From contig OW388296.1 in assembly GCA_936450465.1 (NCBI GenBank), positions 38,468,023 to 38,532,022 of the forward strand: a DNA stretch of 64,000 nucleotides, in the 5' to 3' direction. This document shows, one piece after another, positions 33,492-45,286 of the stretch. The notes beneath the pieces were generated by a model. That model ran no database searches. It was not told the origin of the DNA and saw only the letters and a program-made list of their open reading frames with translations. The stretch is from Gibbula magus (lineage: Eukaryota; Mollusca; Gastropoda; Trochida; Trochidae). Made by a program: the position numbers and the translations under genes. The stretch's first letter is position 1. Each line of letters starts with the position of its first letter.

Positions 33492-33962
33492 TCTTGTGCC
33501 CTGAATTGTAATAAAAATCGCAAATGTAAGAACTGCCGTGAATTGTAATACAATTTGCCCTGAATTGTAATAAAATTTGCCCTGAATTGTAATAAAGTTT
33601 GCAGAAATCACTTTTAAACCAGCAATTCCAACAGAAACTGTTTTCTATTACAATTTTTGTTATAAAAAAACAAATATTTAAATAACAAAAATTATCATTT
33701 ATAAAGGTTTGTTTCAGTGTGAGACAAGTTCATTACAATTTGGGGCAAGCGATACACCTTTGGCACCCTTGCCCTGAATTGTAATAAAGTTTTCAGAAAT
33801 CACTTTTATACCAACAATTCCAACAGAAACTGTTTTCTATTACAGAACATTTTTAAAAAACTATTTAAACATCATACACTATCATTCACAAAGTGTTATT
33901 ACATTCTGAGACAAGTTTATAACAATTTGAGGCAAGCAATACATTTTTGGCACCCTTGCCCT
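33492..33962. repeat. 192-bp tandem repeat x 2, with short GCCCTGAATTGTAATAAA leader copies
   Basis: GCCCTGAATTGTAATAAA occurs four times between 33492 and 33600, then a 192-bp unit starts at 33579 and again at 33771 (shared blocks: cagaaatcacttttanacca, caattccaacagaaactgtt, ttggcacccttgccc). Confidence 0.8.
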
Positions 33963-34260
33963 TTTTTTCTCATGCCAATTTTGCAAAAAGATATCTTTTA
34001 GTCTTTGAGTAAAGGATCTTCTTGGTTGTACCATGTATTTCCAAATCGGGTCGTAAATAAAAGCTGTTTTACGTCTGTTACCCAGTTTTTATGACCATTT
34101 GTATCATATAAAAGCAATATATTGTAGCATTTCTGAGGTATACGATAGGATGGCATATATAATAACTTTATGCAATAACGAATTACTATACAGTATGAGT
34201 ATATGTATAAAGGAAACCAAATGTTTCCTTTCATCCCATATCTCAATCTGTAGCCATCTT
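33963..34260 (-). pseudogene. small CR1-group LINE ORF2 fragment
   Basis: The minus strand reads YIYSYCIVIRYCIKLLYMPS, YRIPQKCYNILLLYDTNGHK and NWVTDVKQLLF, then after a frameshift RLKDIFLQNWHEKK, matching the post-RT linker seen at 5900-6200 and at about 58540-58760. Both ends are truncated. Confidence 0.75.
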
Positions 34261-34399
34261 TGTATATTCCAACCGTCTTCTGTCTGGTATAATCTAAAAG
34301 AATTTTTACTATTTACGAACTCGAGTTGTCTTTTGTATACCATTAATATCATATTGAACTTGTAACTTTGAAAGTAAGGTTAAAAGAAATATATCAAAA

Positions 34400-34970
34400 G
34401 ATTAGTTTTAATATCGAATGAATTATTAGGAAGCAGTGATAGAAATTCCAAATTGGAACGGCCATTTTTGAGAGAGAGGAGTCACCGGCACTTAAAATGA
34501 CACGTTTCGAAAATGTCTAATAGTATTTCTTACAATTATAGGAGCAACATATAGTATAAGAATACTTTTCTTTAATATAAAAATGGTTAATTTTGAATAT
34601 TTAATGAATTATGTGTAAACACTGACAGAAATTCAAAGCCGCTACAGCACTACTGAGAGTGAGGAGGCAATAGCACTTCTAATGAAACATTTTGAAAGTG
34701 TCATAAAGTATTTAATACAGTGATAGGATTGGGATATAGTATAAGATTATAAGATATTATAAGTATATTCTTTAATAGAAAATGATTAGTTTGAACATTT
34801 AATGAATAATTAGGAAAAACTGATAGAAATTCAAAGTTGGGATGGCTATTTCTGAGAGAGAGGAGTCAACATCACTTATAATGACACGTTTTTAACATGT
34901 GAAATAGTATTTGTGTCAGTTACTGGAGCAACATATAGTATTGGAATATAATTCTTTAAAAATTGTGATA
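34400..34970. repeat. about 190-200-bp tandem repeat x 3
   Basis: Units start near 34400, 34584 and 34786 with (g/a)ttagtttnaatatttaatga. Each holds 'ctgatagaaattcaaa', 'gagagaggagtcan' and 'gagcaacatatagtat' blocks. Divergence is moderate. Confidence 0.75.
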
Positions 34971-34974
34971 TGCT

Positions 34975-35215
34975 CACCTAAGCAAACATGAATCCTGTTC
35001 ACATGACCACAAATACTCAAGGAATATCTATACTTATAAGTAAATTTACTTTTACAGGACCTCTAGGGTTCTAGAACACATGTTTTACTTGTGTTTATTT
35101 ACTCCAGGAATATATGTACTCATGTAAGCAAATGCGTTCACATGCCACCCTAAGTAAAGTTACTTGCATGAGTATGTTTAATCACATAATCAAATGTGTC
35201 TATGTGAAAAGGGCT
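34975..35215. mobile_element. small TIR repeat (MITE X), copy 1
   Basis: Starts ctcacctaagcaaacat. The inner termini gttcacatgaccacaaat and aaatgtgtctatgtgaaaag are inverted copies. A second copy in the same orientation lies at 44241-44440. A further partial copy follows at 35225-35340 (ttcacatggacacaatttac). No coding capacity. Confidence 0.65.
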
Positions 35216-35340
35216 TAAAGCCTCGTTCACATGGACACAATTTACTTACAAAAGCAATTTACTTACATGAGTATATATGCTCATATAAGTAAAAGTAAAT
35301 TTACATCATGTTCACATGTTGTTATCGCCTGGTATAAGTA

Positions 35341-35986
35341 AACATAATATCGTGATTAGAATAACAGAATTCATCACTTCTGCTCATGACTGGTGTTTGT
35401 CATGGGAGATTGGTATATGGAGATGAGAACGATCTCACCATTGGTGGTCTTAAACCACGAAAATGTCTTTTTTATGACACCATTTGGATGAAAACGTTTG
35501 CATGACTCGGAGACATTTTATGATTTTTGTGTCATTTAATTTAGTATTGATGTAACTACCCTCAGCGATATCTTATGATGTCTTAAAGAACCATTGATAA
35601 AAATGCAGGAAAAATTCCTGAAACCTATCTCATTGAAAGATAACAAGTAAATTGATTAATTAGTAAAGGTGTTTTCAAGTATAATTATATATCAAGTCTT
35701 TTATTTTCAAGCGCAAATCATTGTGGTCAACTCTCACACAGTCAACAAACAAACAAAAGAGAAAGACGGTTTATGAGTAGTCTAATTCACGGAAAGTAAA
35801 ATTTGGCGTTATGTAGTTCCTAATGATATTGAAAGAGCTGTTTTTGCCAACGAGATATTTTTCTTGAAGCATATAATGATATATGTGCGCAAGGTTGCTA
35901 TATAATCACAGTGATATACCATGTTACAGATAATATGCCAGTATTGTGTGTATTTACAAGACGTTTATCAGGGCGAAGATAGTCAA
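35341..35986. other. no gene seen
   Basis: AT-rich, anonymous sequence up to the first base of the 8-kb TIR element. Confidence 0.45.
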
Positions 35987-35999
35987 CCCAGCTAACAAA

Positions 36000-36475
36000 T
36001 ATACATTGTGATAACGTTTTCACAACGTCAGTTCTCCGTTGCAATTACGTTTATCCTGACGTCGTCAATACGTCAGTTTGTAGACTCCCAAACAGGTTGC
36101 TACAACGTGTGTTTTCTACGTAATTACGACGTTGTGATGACGTTGTGGGGACGTTGTGGGGACGTTTATTGTTTACGTTGTCCTTACGTAGATTTCTGAC
36201 GTCGCCACAACGTCAGTTTGTAGACTCCCAGAATGGTTGCTACGACGTGTGTTTTCTACGTAATTACGACGTTGTGATGACGCTGTAGGGACGTTGTAAG
36301 GACGTATAATTTACGTTGTCCTTACGTAGTTTTCTGACGTCGCCACAACGTCAGTTTGTAGACTCCGAGAATGGTTGCTACGACGTGTGTTTTCTACGTA
36401 ATTACGACGTTGTGATGACGTTGTGATGACGTTGTAAGAACGTATATTTTACGTTGTCCTTACGTAGAAGATCAT
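36000..36475. repeat. left subterminal tandem repeat, about 139 bp x 3
   Basis: The phrase cagtttgtagactcc begins units at about 36080, 36220 and 36358. Each continues with ggttgctac(a/g)acgtgtgttt, tctacgtaattacgacgttg and repeats of gtgatgacgttg, ending cgttgtccttacgtag. Confidence 0.85.
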
Positions 36476-37172
36476 CCAATTCAGACGTTGTATCGACATA
36501 CAGATGACATGCAAATAGTTTGAATTATAATATTTGAAACGTAAACAGTTTGTCAACTCAGATTTTCATAAGCATTAAGAGCTTGCCAACATCAAACATT
36601 GTTCTTTTAAGTTACCAATAGTTATAATAGATGTTATAACCTAAACATTAGTGAATACAACTGTGTTTGTCAAATGGGAACACAAATTTAAGTTGACAAA
36701 TTGCAATGCATAATATTTTACTGTAAGTGTTAAATTCGTTATGCCCTTCGCGATCATTCTCTTCTACAAAGTGAAAACAATATACATAATCTGTATTGGT
36801 GTCGATAAAAACACAAAAATAACAGACACAGGTGAACATTTGTTCATACTATTTAATCTGACTAAATTATCCGATTGGTGGTTTCTCAAATTAGCTGTTT
36901 TCCTGGTTTTCCTGGTTGTCAGTGGATGCCCTCTGCAAACAAATAATACACGATTATAGACAATTGAAATTTTAAAACAACATAGCCTGGGAATGTTTTA
37001 CAAGTCTTGTTTAAAATTATGGCTTCTAAATACGAAAATATGCATTATTGCATTCTTTATTATGGTGTTACATCTGAAGAAAATAAATGCAATAGGTTTC
37101 TTTAAACAATACGATCAATATATATGTTACAGGAAGGTATAATCATCTTAACTATGACAACAATATAGTAAC

Positions 37173-38844
37173 CTGGTGACATCGAAGCCCGCCATGTTTC
37201 GCGGGAGCATGCTTTTAAGTATTCTGCAACCTCCTTCTCGACTTCCACCTCCTTAGCTGCATTGTTCTTCATGCAGGCTTCTGTAAAATATACCATCCTG
37301 ATTAACTGAACATAAATGAATAAAAACAGATACATGCTTTTTATTAATAAATAATTGTCTTCACAAACTGTTCGTCCTGTAGGTAATACATTTAAAAAAT
37401 ATCTATTGTGTGACATAAAGCAAAAATTCATTCTAGCTATCGAGTCAATCGAATTATCATAATGCTGATGTAACATAAGTGATTGGTGGTAATATCACAA
37501 TTGTAAACTTGACGGCAAGTGTTCACCTACATTCATTATTTCACTGATAACTATTGGAAAGTAAATTTGGAGTATAGATGAAATATAACCATCTTAGTTT
37601 ATGTCAGACTTGTATTTAAGTTAAAATGCTTAATGTGGATATTGTTGTAACTTTGATAAACTTGTGTCGATAGTCTTATCATTAAATGATATTTGAGTGG
37701 GTTTATCTATCTACCATATCATGAATAGGATAAATCTATTCAAATTTACTTACTGACGAACATATGATATAAGGCCGTCTTCTGAAAGGATATTTTACTT
37801 TTCTTTCATTTCAGGCTGTAGGCCGACCACAGGCGATTTGTGCCCAGCTTCTTCATGATCCGCCGGACACAATCGCCTGTGGTGACGCCCCCATAACTAG
37901 TCAGAAACCGGAGCTATAAACGAAAGGAGAGAAGAATTAACCTTTGTCTAAATGCAAAATGATATACGTCAAATGTTAATTTTATATAGACAATGATTTA
38001 TAAGGTTGTAAATCATGGTTCAAATAGACGTAAATGTACACATTCTTCAACACATGAGCATTTAAAAGAGCTAATGTATTGTGTAGTATATTTAGTGCGA
38101 CATAATTTATCTGGATAATAATTTACAGTGTTTCCTATGACAAATAAAATGTTATTATTTAAGTAAATATTGTTAGTAAGGCTGTGCAATACATGTATTG
38201 CAATACGATTTTCATATCGCAATATATTGCACTAACAAATATTAAGTCAAATTTATTCATTTATCTTACAAAAGGCACATTTACTGGCTTAATTTGTATA
38301 AAGAAAAGTATTTTAGAGTGCCAGAAAGTGTGTTGGACTGTATTAAAAATGATCTTTTTAAAGATCTGAAAGTCTTTATCAAAGGTGCATGTTGAAACTA
38401 CAAAAAGAAGTATAAAAGTTGAAAGTAGAATTCATTTAGCATGTTACAATATCATTGGCACTAGTTAAAATGGTATCTAGAGAAACATCTTATTGTCAGA
38501 GGATCTTCCAATATATTGTGGTACGTATTGCAATACATTACAGTTCAGCAATACGTATCGCAATACAAAACATGAGGCAATACACAGCCCTAATTGTTAG
38601 AAGAGAAAGTAAATAGTTTGATGATGTTTTTTAATGTAATGTCTTCCAATCTTTTTAAATCATACAATATGTAAATTAATACCATTTTGGAGCGCTGGAC
38701 AACGTTCTGTAGTCGCTCGCAAATGTCGTCCACTTCCTCCACGGTTTTGAAAGGCTCCGGAAGAACATCTTCTGTCTCCCCGACTTCTTTGCCAACCAGG
38801 CGCCGAAAAAGGCAGATTGACTCGTTCTGATCAATCGGATAAAT
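37173..38844 (-). pseudogene. DUF4806-like gene, three exons, one nonsense codon
   Basis: Minus-strand exons, in order. 38844-38683 (54 codons; acceptor ACATAG, donor ATG|GTATTA) has SICLFRRLVGKEVGETEDVL and PEPFKTVEEVDDICERLQN. 37913-37799 (acceptor TTATAG, donor AAAA|GTAAAA) has LRFLTSYGGVTTGDCVRRIM and KKLGTNRLWSAYSLK, then TGA at 37806-37808. 37280-37173 (acceptor TTACAG, donor CAG|GTTACT) has ACMKNNAAKEVEVEKEVAEY. Exon phases 0/0, 0/1 and 1/x join without a shift. The order PLPxKT-like, GG...VRRIMKKL.TN, and a Glu/Lys-rich helical tail matches DUF4806 as I remember it; its function is unknown. The TGA sits where the family often has Gly (GGA to TGA). Confidence 0.6.
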
Positions 38845-40945
38845 CTATGTGAAATTGAAGTCAGAAAATACAATTTATATTTTATACTTCAAGCTGAAAT
38901 TATTTCAAATAAAGCTGAGAAATTTGACATTGATAAAATGATAACGTATTTTATGAAAATTATTTATCCTAGATTAAATTAACATGCAAGTCTATAACAT
39001 ATGGAAAAACATCACCGTCCGTTCTCTAATGACACGGCACTGTATATCAAGTCGTTTTATACAAGTTGTTTTTTTCTAATAACAAATATGAAGCCTTGGT
39101 TTAAAAACCTGACATCGTCATAGAATTAGAAAGTATTTCGAGGTTAATTTTGGCTACATTTACTAAAATAGCTATGTGAAAACTTAATTGAAAATGTCGA
39201 TTTTTTAAATATTCATTAATGAACTTTGTTGGAACAAAGAAATTGTTTATATTTTTAATATGTTTTTTTATTATAAAAATAACGTTCCGGTAACATACTG
39301 TATCAGTAAAACATAGGCCTATCTCTTGCGATGCGCACTTGTAGGATACATATCAAGTCGTTTCATAAAAGTTGTTTTTCCTATGAAGCCTTGGTTAAAA
39401 ACATGACATCGTCACAGATGACTTACACAATTAGAAAGTATTTCGGGGTAAATTTTGGCTACACTTACTATAGGCATAAAACAGCTAACGTTCCGGTATC
39501 ATTGCAAGAAAAAGGTTGCCTAAATAACACTATTTTCTTTACCGATATTATAGGAATTATATTAGCGCACATCATCCAGTATGCCGATGCGAACTTAATC
39601 CCAGCATTAAAAGTTCCGTAATATATAAACAAAAAGAAGAACAATCCTCACACCATTCAAACTGCAAGTTCCTTATATAAAAATGCATGTGTAAAAAGTA
39701 ACCTTCAGAAGTATATATCTTGCAGAAAGTCATATAATGAAGTTCCAAATACAAGTTAGTATATGTCTGATTTAACAACATATAAATACTCATATAAAAA
39801 CCGTTCTGGTTCTGGTTTCACAACGTTTCCAAACTTATTACGCAATATATAAAACCCGGGTTTTATTCGAGACCCAGGTCGTATTTAGGCCTAACCCAGC
39901 ACCCTGTTACCCCCGGGGCTGTATTGAAAGGAAATATACGCATTAAAATGATCTTAGGTAAGAAAAAGAATAACCAACTCGGTGCTCGGAATTACGAATA
40001 ATCTGTCCCTCGTGAATTATTATGTCAAACTCCTCGCTAAAGCTCGGAGTTTATCAAAATAATTAACTCGGGTCAGATAATCCGTAATTCCTCGCAACTC
40101 GTTGATTATTCTTATATTCTTTCATAAATTGAAATCTTGATTGGCGAACAAGCCATAAGGCTTAGGCCTATTTGAACGCCGCTCCAATACAACGAATGAA
40201 CAAGCTGGACACAGAAAATCTCTGATAAAATGAAATATCACACTTATAGTCACATTTAGTATAGTCACTATACTGATTTGACTAGCATCACAACGGAAAT
40301 TTTCGGGAACTATCGGCACATGTATATAAAATGTCTACATTTATGACGTTTGACGTATGTGACTTCAACTACATATATACACTGTATCAACTTAATCAAC
40401 TGACAATTAACACCTCTTTGTTTAAAATATATAAGGGGGAAACGTTTTAATTTTTCATTAATAAAAAGGGTTGTCATTTCATTGGTTTTGTTTAATTTGA
40501 AATGCTGCTTCATTGCTGTACGTGAAAGTATATGCCCTATTCACAGAATAAATGTAATGGTTACACGAATTAGACAAAGGATTTGAGACAATATTTTATA
40601 TTTGATTCTCACAAAATTACATCACCAATATACATCACGAACACATGGAATAATAAACTTATTCCACGTTGAAAATGACAAAGTTACACAATGTTAATCG
40701 GTGTCAAATGAATTTGTACAGATGACTTTATAACAAAGTAAAACATTGTTGAACACATATTTTACTTTGTAATATGTGTAAGCTGTCAAATGCTGAGAGC
40801 CTTAAATTGTAGTTTTGTTGATTTACTTTGATAGGTAGCTTTAAAAACATAATCATTCAAGTAATCCTTGACTGAATTGTGTATATATAACTATATTTGC
40901 TATAGCTGCTCATTTGTTTGATTTAACTCGCTTAACTTGATTTAC
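38845..40945. other. no further exon recognised
   Basis: AT-rich interior of the 8-kb element. It would be intron sequence if the exon at 40946-40996 belongs to the DUF4806-like gene. Open frames here are short and carry no domain. A short phrase around 39050-39170 is repeated at 39340-39470 (aagtcgtttnataaaagttg, gacatcgtcacaga), suggesting a local duplication of about 300 bp. Confidence 0.4.
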
Positions 40946-40996
40946 CTGATTCTTCAAGTTGATTGATATTGCCAGACGTTTTGCAGAAGGTCTTCT
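40946..40996 (-). CDS. candidate 51-bp upstream exon of the DUF4806-like gene
   Basis: On the minus strand, a run of T then TTTAG precedes AGAAGACC, and the segment ends ...AATCAG|GTAAAT, a near-consensus donor. One phase reads KTFCKTSGNINQLEES without stops. The splice sites are good, but the exon is short, has no domain and its link to the exons 2 kb away is unproven. Confidence 0.3.
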
Positions 40997-41935
40997 CTAA
41001 AAAAAATAAAGTATTATAATTCATTACTCAGGAGACTCACTGCATTTGAAAAAATATTCATCGTTGAAATGCTAAAAAGCACATTAACAGCGAGATGCAG
41101 GGCAGGCTCGGTCCCCACTATACGGCCAATTTGCGTCATGCGTTGTGTCCTTAAAACATTTTTTTATCGTATTACATAGGACCGTTTAAATTGTTATGGG
41201 TCAAAATAGCCTTAGAATAGCCTACGTGCAAATTCTAGAGGCGTATTTGATGCATAACATTTTAAAATGCCAGGGAATTCCCACGTTGACGTCATATCTA
41301 AAAACATGGGATAGGGAATTGCAACATGACTTCGGTGTATCCTTGATTCTGATTGGTTTATTTCCCTACGTTGAACGACAATTACCGCAAATTACCTGGG
41401 ACGAATCAACGCGAACTTATGTTCACAAGATTCGGTCCGACTAAAAATTTAATTTGTCTATTTCTCTTAATTGCTCTCAATATGAATTATTTTAAAGTAA
41501 CTTAAATGTTTTCAAATATAGCTAAATTTGTCAAAGTTTGACGCCCACTTCCATGCGGCGGTTTTTACTGAATGCCGTTGCCAGTCAAAGACGTCATAGT
41601 GATAGTGTTTCCACCTCGTTGCTTTTGTGGCTGGACAATACAGTACATGTTTTCGTTTCAGCTTGACACAAAACCAAAGCCTTTTATAATTATGTTAATA
41701 GGATAGGGATAATACTCTCAGGCAAAAGGCGATGTTGCATTTTTTTTCCCAGTGAAGCAAGATTAAAGGGCCTACCAAACATTCAATATTCCGCCTCTTT
41801 TTAACCAACATGATGCCAGCGTCAACCTTTCCATTAATGTGAACTGCGCCTAAAGTTTACTGAAATCACGTATACATTGCATAAGAAAATTATTCAACCT
41901 TAAAAGTAAAAAAAAGTCGAACAATGTTGTTTCTT
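40997..41935. other. no gene recognised
   Basis: Plus open frame 41196-41444 (82 residues) has no known domain. This region lies upstream of the minus-strand exons and could hold a promoter or a first exon, but nothing specific is visible. Confidence 0.35.
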
Positions 41936-44035
41936 TCAACCCTGAGAAATAACGTTAGACCTGACGTATTAACGACGTCGCAGCGACGTCGAGAAATCAC
42001 ATTATCAGAAAAAAAGCTTTACTGACCGTTTGCCTTATAGTAACTGTTTATACTGATATGTGGATGTATTTAAAGAATGACTATGAGTATATGTTGTTGT
42101 TTTTTTGCTTACTTTTATCATTTTATATTCTAGATGAAGTACGTCATGAAGTTTCAACGTTACATTACAGAACGTAAACAACAACGTAATCAGAACGTTG
42201 AGACATTATGTTTAACCGTGTAGGATCTGTGTACTTGCTTTTTTCAGCATTTATGCACGTGTGCTCAAATTGGCAGTGTTAGTGAGGTGCAAATATCACA
42301 ACAAGTGAAGTACTCTCAGATTTTAGAAAATAGGTATTTATTCAAATACCGGGCCAGGGTAATGGTATAATTTAGTTCTCAAGGGTTCCAAGTAATTAGA
42401 TGTCAAGATTCAGAATCCAAAACTGTCGAATAAGAAATTTCTGGGGAAGTGAAGTGACTAATGTTATATATTTCCCGCTTCTTTTGCGTTTATAAACATT
42501 CATGAACATTGAAACAAACTTCGAGTTATAGTTTTCCAAATTCTTTTCACTTTGGTCCATACAGTAGTTTATCTATATGGTAAACAAATTTAAAAAAATA
42601 TTCAAACATTCAGTATTGATATCAACTTCCAAACGCAAGGCATAACTCTTGCCAGTCTCCATTACTGGCTGATTTAAACCTTGCTGTATTTACCTCGCTT
42701 TGTTGTGCCTAGATAGTGGATTGCTGCACCTGAACTGCATAGTGAGCCCGGATGTCAAAGCACAGATATCTTAAGGAAATACTGCAAGGCCTTAATCAGC
42801 CAGTAATGGAGACTGGCAAGAGTTATGCCTTGCATTGGAAAGTTGTATTGATATGCGCTTATAGGAATGGCTGTTAATTTGTATTTAATATTTTTACTTA
42901 CTTATCTCATTTTCTATTTGAAATAAGTACGTTTTGTGACCTTATATTACAACGTTTGAGTGACTTCAACTTACATGTCGTTACAACTTAAAATATCATA
43001 CGTAATAACTACGTCGAGAAATCACATTACCAGAAACAAGCTTTACCGACCATTTGGCCCAAAAATAACTGTTTATACTGATATTTTTGTGTGTTTAAAG
43101 ACAAACTATGAATATATATTTGATATGTTTTACTTACTTTTCTAATTCTATATTGTGAATGAAGTACGTTATGTTGACGCTGTAAGGACGTATGGCTCAG
43201 CGTTTTATTATTACGTTTTAGTTACGTGATAAGTACGTTAACTACAACGTCGTCACAACGTTGAGAAATAACGTTAGGGCTAACGTAATAACTACGTCGC
43301 AGCAAAGTCCAGAAATCAGATTACCAGAAAAAAGCATTTAACGACTGTTTGGTCTTTACTAACTCTTTATTCTGATATATTTGTGTATTTAAAGAACGAC
43401 TGTGAATAGATGTTTGATATTTTTTACTTACTTTTATCATTTTATATTCTGAATGATGTACGTGTTTATGACGTTGTAAGGACGTAAGGCACAACGTAAC
43501 ATTACTGCGTTTTAATGACGTGATAAGTACGTTAAAACAACGTTGTCACAACGTTAAGAAATAACGTTAGGACTTACGTAATTAAGCACAACGTAACATT
43601 ACTGCGTTTAAGGGACGTGATAAGTACGTTAACTACAACGTTGTCACAACGTTGAGAAATTACGTTAGGGCTTACGTAATAACTACGTCGTAGCAACGTG
43701 GAGAAATCACATTACCAGAAAAACAATATGTAACAACTGTTTGGTCTTTACTAACTGTTTATACTGATATATTTGTGTATTTAAAGAACGACTGTGAATA
43801 GATATTAGATAATTTTATCATTTTATATTCTGAATGAAGTACGTATTTATGACGTTGTAAGGACGTACGGCTCAACGTTACATAATTACGTTTTAGGGAC
43901 GTGATAAGTACGTAATCTATAACGTCGTCACAACGTTGGGAATTTACGTTAGGTTTTACGTACTATAGACGTCGCAGCAACGTCAAGAAATGACGTTACC
44001 AAAATACGACCTTCCCACAACGTCAGGATTACGTC
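41936..44035. repeat. right subterminal tandem array, about 300-bp units
   Basis: The phrase gagaaatcacatta(t/c)cagaaa recurs near 41992, 43016 and 43705 (with a variant at 43312), each followed by aactgtttatactgatat, tatttaaagaacgac and tgaatgaagtacgt, and by ACGT-rich blocks such as cgttntgacgttgtaaggacgt. A MITE (42623-42845) with flanking AT-rich sequence separates the first unit from the rest. Confidence 0.8.
42623..42845. mobile_element. 223-bp MITE, copy 3, with 9-bp target duplication
   Basis: Starts CAACTTCCAAACGCAAGGCA and ends TTGGAAAGTTG. It is flanked by TATTGATAT at 42614-42622 and 42846-42854. The length is identical to copy 1 (223 bp). It is inserted within the subterminal array of the 8-kb element, so it is younger than that element. 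Confidence 0.9.
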
Positions 44036-44240
44036 GTGTGTTAGCTGGGAAGATAAAGTACCTGCACGTGCACTTTATCATAGGGACTTTACAATTGACA
44101 GACTGTTGGCCTCTGTCATACTCCATGACGTAGATGAAAGATTAGCGATTAGTATTATTTCTATGTTTATAACAGATTATTTGGTATTTTATAAACATTA
44201 TATATATACCTAATTGCTCTTTAACTTTTGGGTAAAATAC

Positions 44241-44440
44241 TCACCTAAGCAAACATAAATTCTGTTTACATGGCCACAAATACTCCAGGAGTATTTATAC
44301 TCTACAAGACCTCTAAGGGTCTAGTAAACACTTTCTCTTAGGTTTAATTACTCCAGGAGAATATTTACTCATGTAAGCAAGTTACTTACATGAGTATGTT
44401 TACTCACATAAGCAAATGTGTCCATGTGAAAATGGCTTTA
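44241..44440. mobile_element. small TIR repeat (MITE X), copy 2
   Basis: Same orientation and content as 34975-35215, with better preserved inverted ends (gtttacatggccacaaat and aaatgtgtccatgtgaaaat). It lies about 190 bp outside the right end of the 8-kb element, and copy 1 lies about 770 bp outside its left end. Confidence 0.65.
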
Positions 44441-44554
44441 GTTTCATTGCAACACATTAGCACCTTCTACACATTTCAGATTGAGTTTAGTAATAATGAT
44501 ATGATGCCAAAAGCATTCAAAACATAACATGCTTTAATGTTTAACATTGAACAG

Positions 44555-45286
44555 GTAGTTGGTTCTCAGGCACGAATACTTTATTCGGATCAAAGTGGCC
44601 GAGTTGAAATAGCATTGGCATTCAACAAGGCCATAGCAGAGGGGAAATTGAAGGTAATCGCATTTTCTTTACTACTACCCTATAGAGTTGATAACAGGTC
44701 CTATGAAATGTTAACACCTTAATTGTATTAAGTTCTGTAAGTAAGTAAGTGTAAACAATATGCCCGTAAATTGTTTATGAACGAAATTAAGCAATTGTGA
44801 CTACGGTGACATCATTTCCGCCGCAAATAAGCATTTCAAGAAAAACTTAATATTTTGTGACACTAATTCAATGTCAACAAAAGCTTGATACAGATTAACT
44901 TACTTGACATGTTTTAGTGTGGTTGTCGAATATATGTTTCAAACTAACTGTGAACTTGATATAATAATGTCAAGGTTGTGCTGACAAACTTAACATGCAG
45001 TTTAAGGTCTTGCTGTAACACTGAAAATGATTGTGAAGGCTATAAAACTATAATGGGACATTATTTTCGCTATGGTCAATCTATATGAATATATGATAGA
45101 GGCCAGTAAAAATTTACGTACCAAGGAATTAAACTTGCGGCGGGGATAACAAATGAAGTGATGTGACTTATTGTAATTTTTGCCAGGGCCCGGTTGTGCT
45201 GAGTCGCGACCATCATGACGTGAGCGGGACGGATAGTCCCTTCAGAGAGACTTCCAATATCTACGACGGCTCTGCCTTCTGCGCAG
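44555..45286 (+). CDS. UROC1: urocanate hydratase, two internal exons
   Basis: Urocanate hydratase converts urocanate to imidazolonepropionate, the second step of histidine breakdown, in the cytosol using bound NAD+. Exon 44555-44653 (acceptor AACAG, donor AAG|GTAATC, 33 codons) reads VVGSQARILYSDQSGRVEIA and LAFNKAIAEGKLK. Exon 45187-45286 (acceptor TTTTTGCCAG, donor GCAG|GTAAAC) reads GPVVLSRDHHDVSGTDSPFR and ETSNIYDGSAFCA. They join in phase across a 533-bp intron and follow the animal UROC1 order, including the SRDHHD and DSPFRET blocks. No frameshift or stop. I find no exon before or after in the window, so this is either part of a gene with long introns or an orphan exon pair. The minus-strand frame at 45076-45336 is a shadow. 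Confidence 0.85.

Larger units (their letters stand above)
35987..44049. mobile_element. 8-kb candidate DNA transposon with ACGT-rich subterminal repeats
   Basis: CCCAGCTAACA at 35987-35997 and its exact inverse TGTTAGCTGGG at 44039-44049 bracket the region. Just inside both ends are tandem arrays dense in ACGT words (acgttgtgatgacg, acgtcgtcacaacg): about 139 bp x 3 on the left (36000-36475) and about 300-bp units on the right (41940-44040). No such arrays occur elsewhere in the window. The interior holds exons of a DUF4806-like gene on the minus strand and a later MITE insertion at 42623-42845. I see no convincing target duplication and no recognised transposase, so the superfamily is unknown; two separate related insertions remain possible. 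Confidence 0.55.

Noticed and set aside
41196..41444. 82-residue plus-strand frame inside the 8-kb element
   Set aside because: No recognisable domain and no supporting signals; it may be chance.
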